Part shown: positions 5,774-5,949 of the stretch, piece after piece | Layout of the letters: the number at the start of each line of letters is the position of its first letter | How positions within the stretch are numbered: position 1 is the stretch's first letter | From: Lentimicrobiaceae bacterium | GTDB taxonomy: Bacteria > Bacteroidota > Bacteroidia > Bacteroidales > WCHB1-69 | NCBI GenBank assembly: GCA_009787675.1 | Contig: WQSU01000168.1 | Span: 1 to 5,949 of the forward strand | Reading direction: 5' to 3' | Length of the DNA: 5,949 nt | Made by a program: the position numbers and the translations under genes | Notes under the pieces: generated by a model | The model's database searches: none | Seen by the model: only the letters and a program-made list of their open reading frames with translations | What the model was told of the DNA's origin: nothing

Positions 5774-5949
5774 ATGGACGAAAATTACAAACAAATGATG
5801 CGTCAGACAATGAAAATGTCAGGAATGTCGGACGAACAAATTGAAGCAACCCTTGCCATGCAAGAAGCTGCCATGCAACAATATGCCAATGTAGATATGT
5901 TGACTTTACAGCAAAATATGCAAAATCCGTTTGTAGATTTGGGAGGCGA
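5774..5949 (+). CDS. Methionine-rich protein, N-terminal fragment (cut by right edge)
   Basis: A frame opens with ATG at 5774 after AATAATACA and stays open to the window end, giving 58 codons; the stop lies outside. The visible part has ten methionines (1, 8, 9, 13, 15, 18, 29, 34, 42, 49) and many Gln, is predicted helical and hydrophilic, and has no signal peptide or TM helix. SGMSDEQIEATLAMQEAAM (16-34) resembles a small helical Met/Gln-rich N-terminal extension, and NPFVDLGG (51-58) may begin a linker to a domain beyond the edge. It starts 34 bases after the ankyrin stop and continues the operon. I do not recognise the family; one possibility, not testable here, is that a second DUF1266-like or other domain follows. 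Methionine richness alone does not indicate metal binding, since the M-x-x-M spacing is irregular and His and Cys are absent. Confidence 0.75.
   Translation, partial: MDENYKQMMRQTMKMSGMSDEQIEATLAMQEAAMQQYANVDMLTLQQNMQNPFVDLGG

Larger units (their letters stand above)
673..5949 (+). other. Probable single operon: LemA, DUF3137, micro-protein, DUF1266, two hypotheticals, ankyrin, Met-rich protein
   Basis: Eight consecutive + strand genes have gaps of 9, 5, 22, 35, 37, 18 and 34 bases, none with an evident terminator hairpin or a TTTG/TAnnTTTG pair. The only long gap is before the first gene. The transcript probably continues past the right edge, because the last gene is incomplete. Five products have predicted membrane segments and three appear soluble. 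Co-transcription is inferred from spacing and orientation alone. Confidence 0.7.

Noticed and set aside
673..5949. Known defence or toxin-antitoxin system
   Set aside because: No nuclease, NTPase, protease, TIR, deaminase or toxin motif is visible in the operon, and there are no nearby mobile-element genes; uvrA upstream is a housekeeping gene.

Overview
The window looks like a piece of a Bacteroidota (Bacteroidetes) chromosome, probably from a Bacteroidales-like organism. The evidence is the Bacteroidota-style UvrA C-terminus, AT-rich gaps between genes, A-rich translation starts without Shine-Dalgarno sequences, and a possible TAnnTTTG-like -7 element. All convincing genes are on the + strand. 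I see no RNA genes, CRISPR arrays, insertion sequences or transposase fragments.

Region by region: 2-547 is the 3' end of uvrA (nucleotide excision repair). A 125-base gap of about 21% GC (548-672) holds a long T tract and a weak promoter candidate, and seems to separate uvrA from what follows. From 673 to the right edge runs a tight same-strand series with gaps of only 5 to 37 bases, best read as one operon. Its genes are a LemA family protein (673-1239), a two-TM DUF3137 protein (1249-2322), a 35-residue single-TM micro-protein (2328-2435), a signal-peptide plus TM protein with a C-terminal DUF1266 domain (2458-3384), an unrecognised soluble 275-residue protein (3420-4247), a 151-residue protein with a signal peptide and a C-terminal TM anchor (4285-4740), a ten-repeat ankyrin protein (4759-5739), and the start of a methionine-rich protein cut by the window edge (5774-).

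The operon mixes membrane-anchored proteins (LemA, DUF3137, micro-protein, DUF1266, 151-residue protein) with soluble ones (275-residue protein, ankyrin protein, Met-rich protein). LemA next to DUF3137 is a recurrent pairing, but none of these domains has a settled biochemical role. Inference: the genes encode a membrane-associated multi-protein assembly, with the ankyrin protein as a cytoplasmic interaction scaffold. No enzyme, nuclease or toxin signature is visible in the operon, so what it does, whether stress response, envelope maintenance or conflict, cannot be decided from the sequence. The most interesting elements are the whole gene set, the micro-protein, and the three proteins without a recognised domain.
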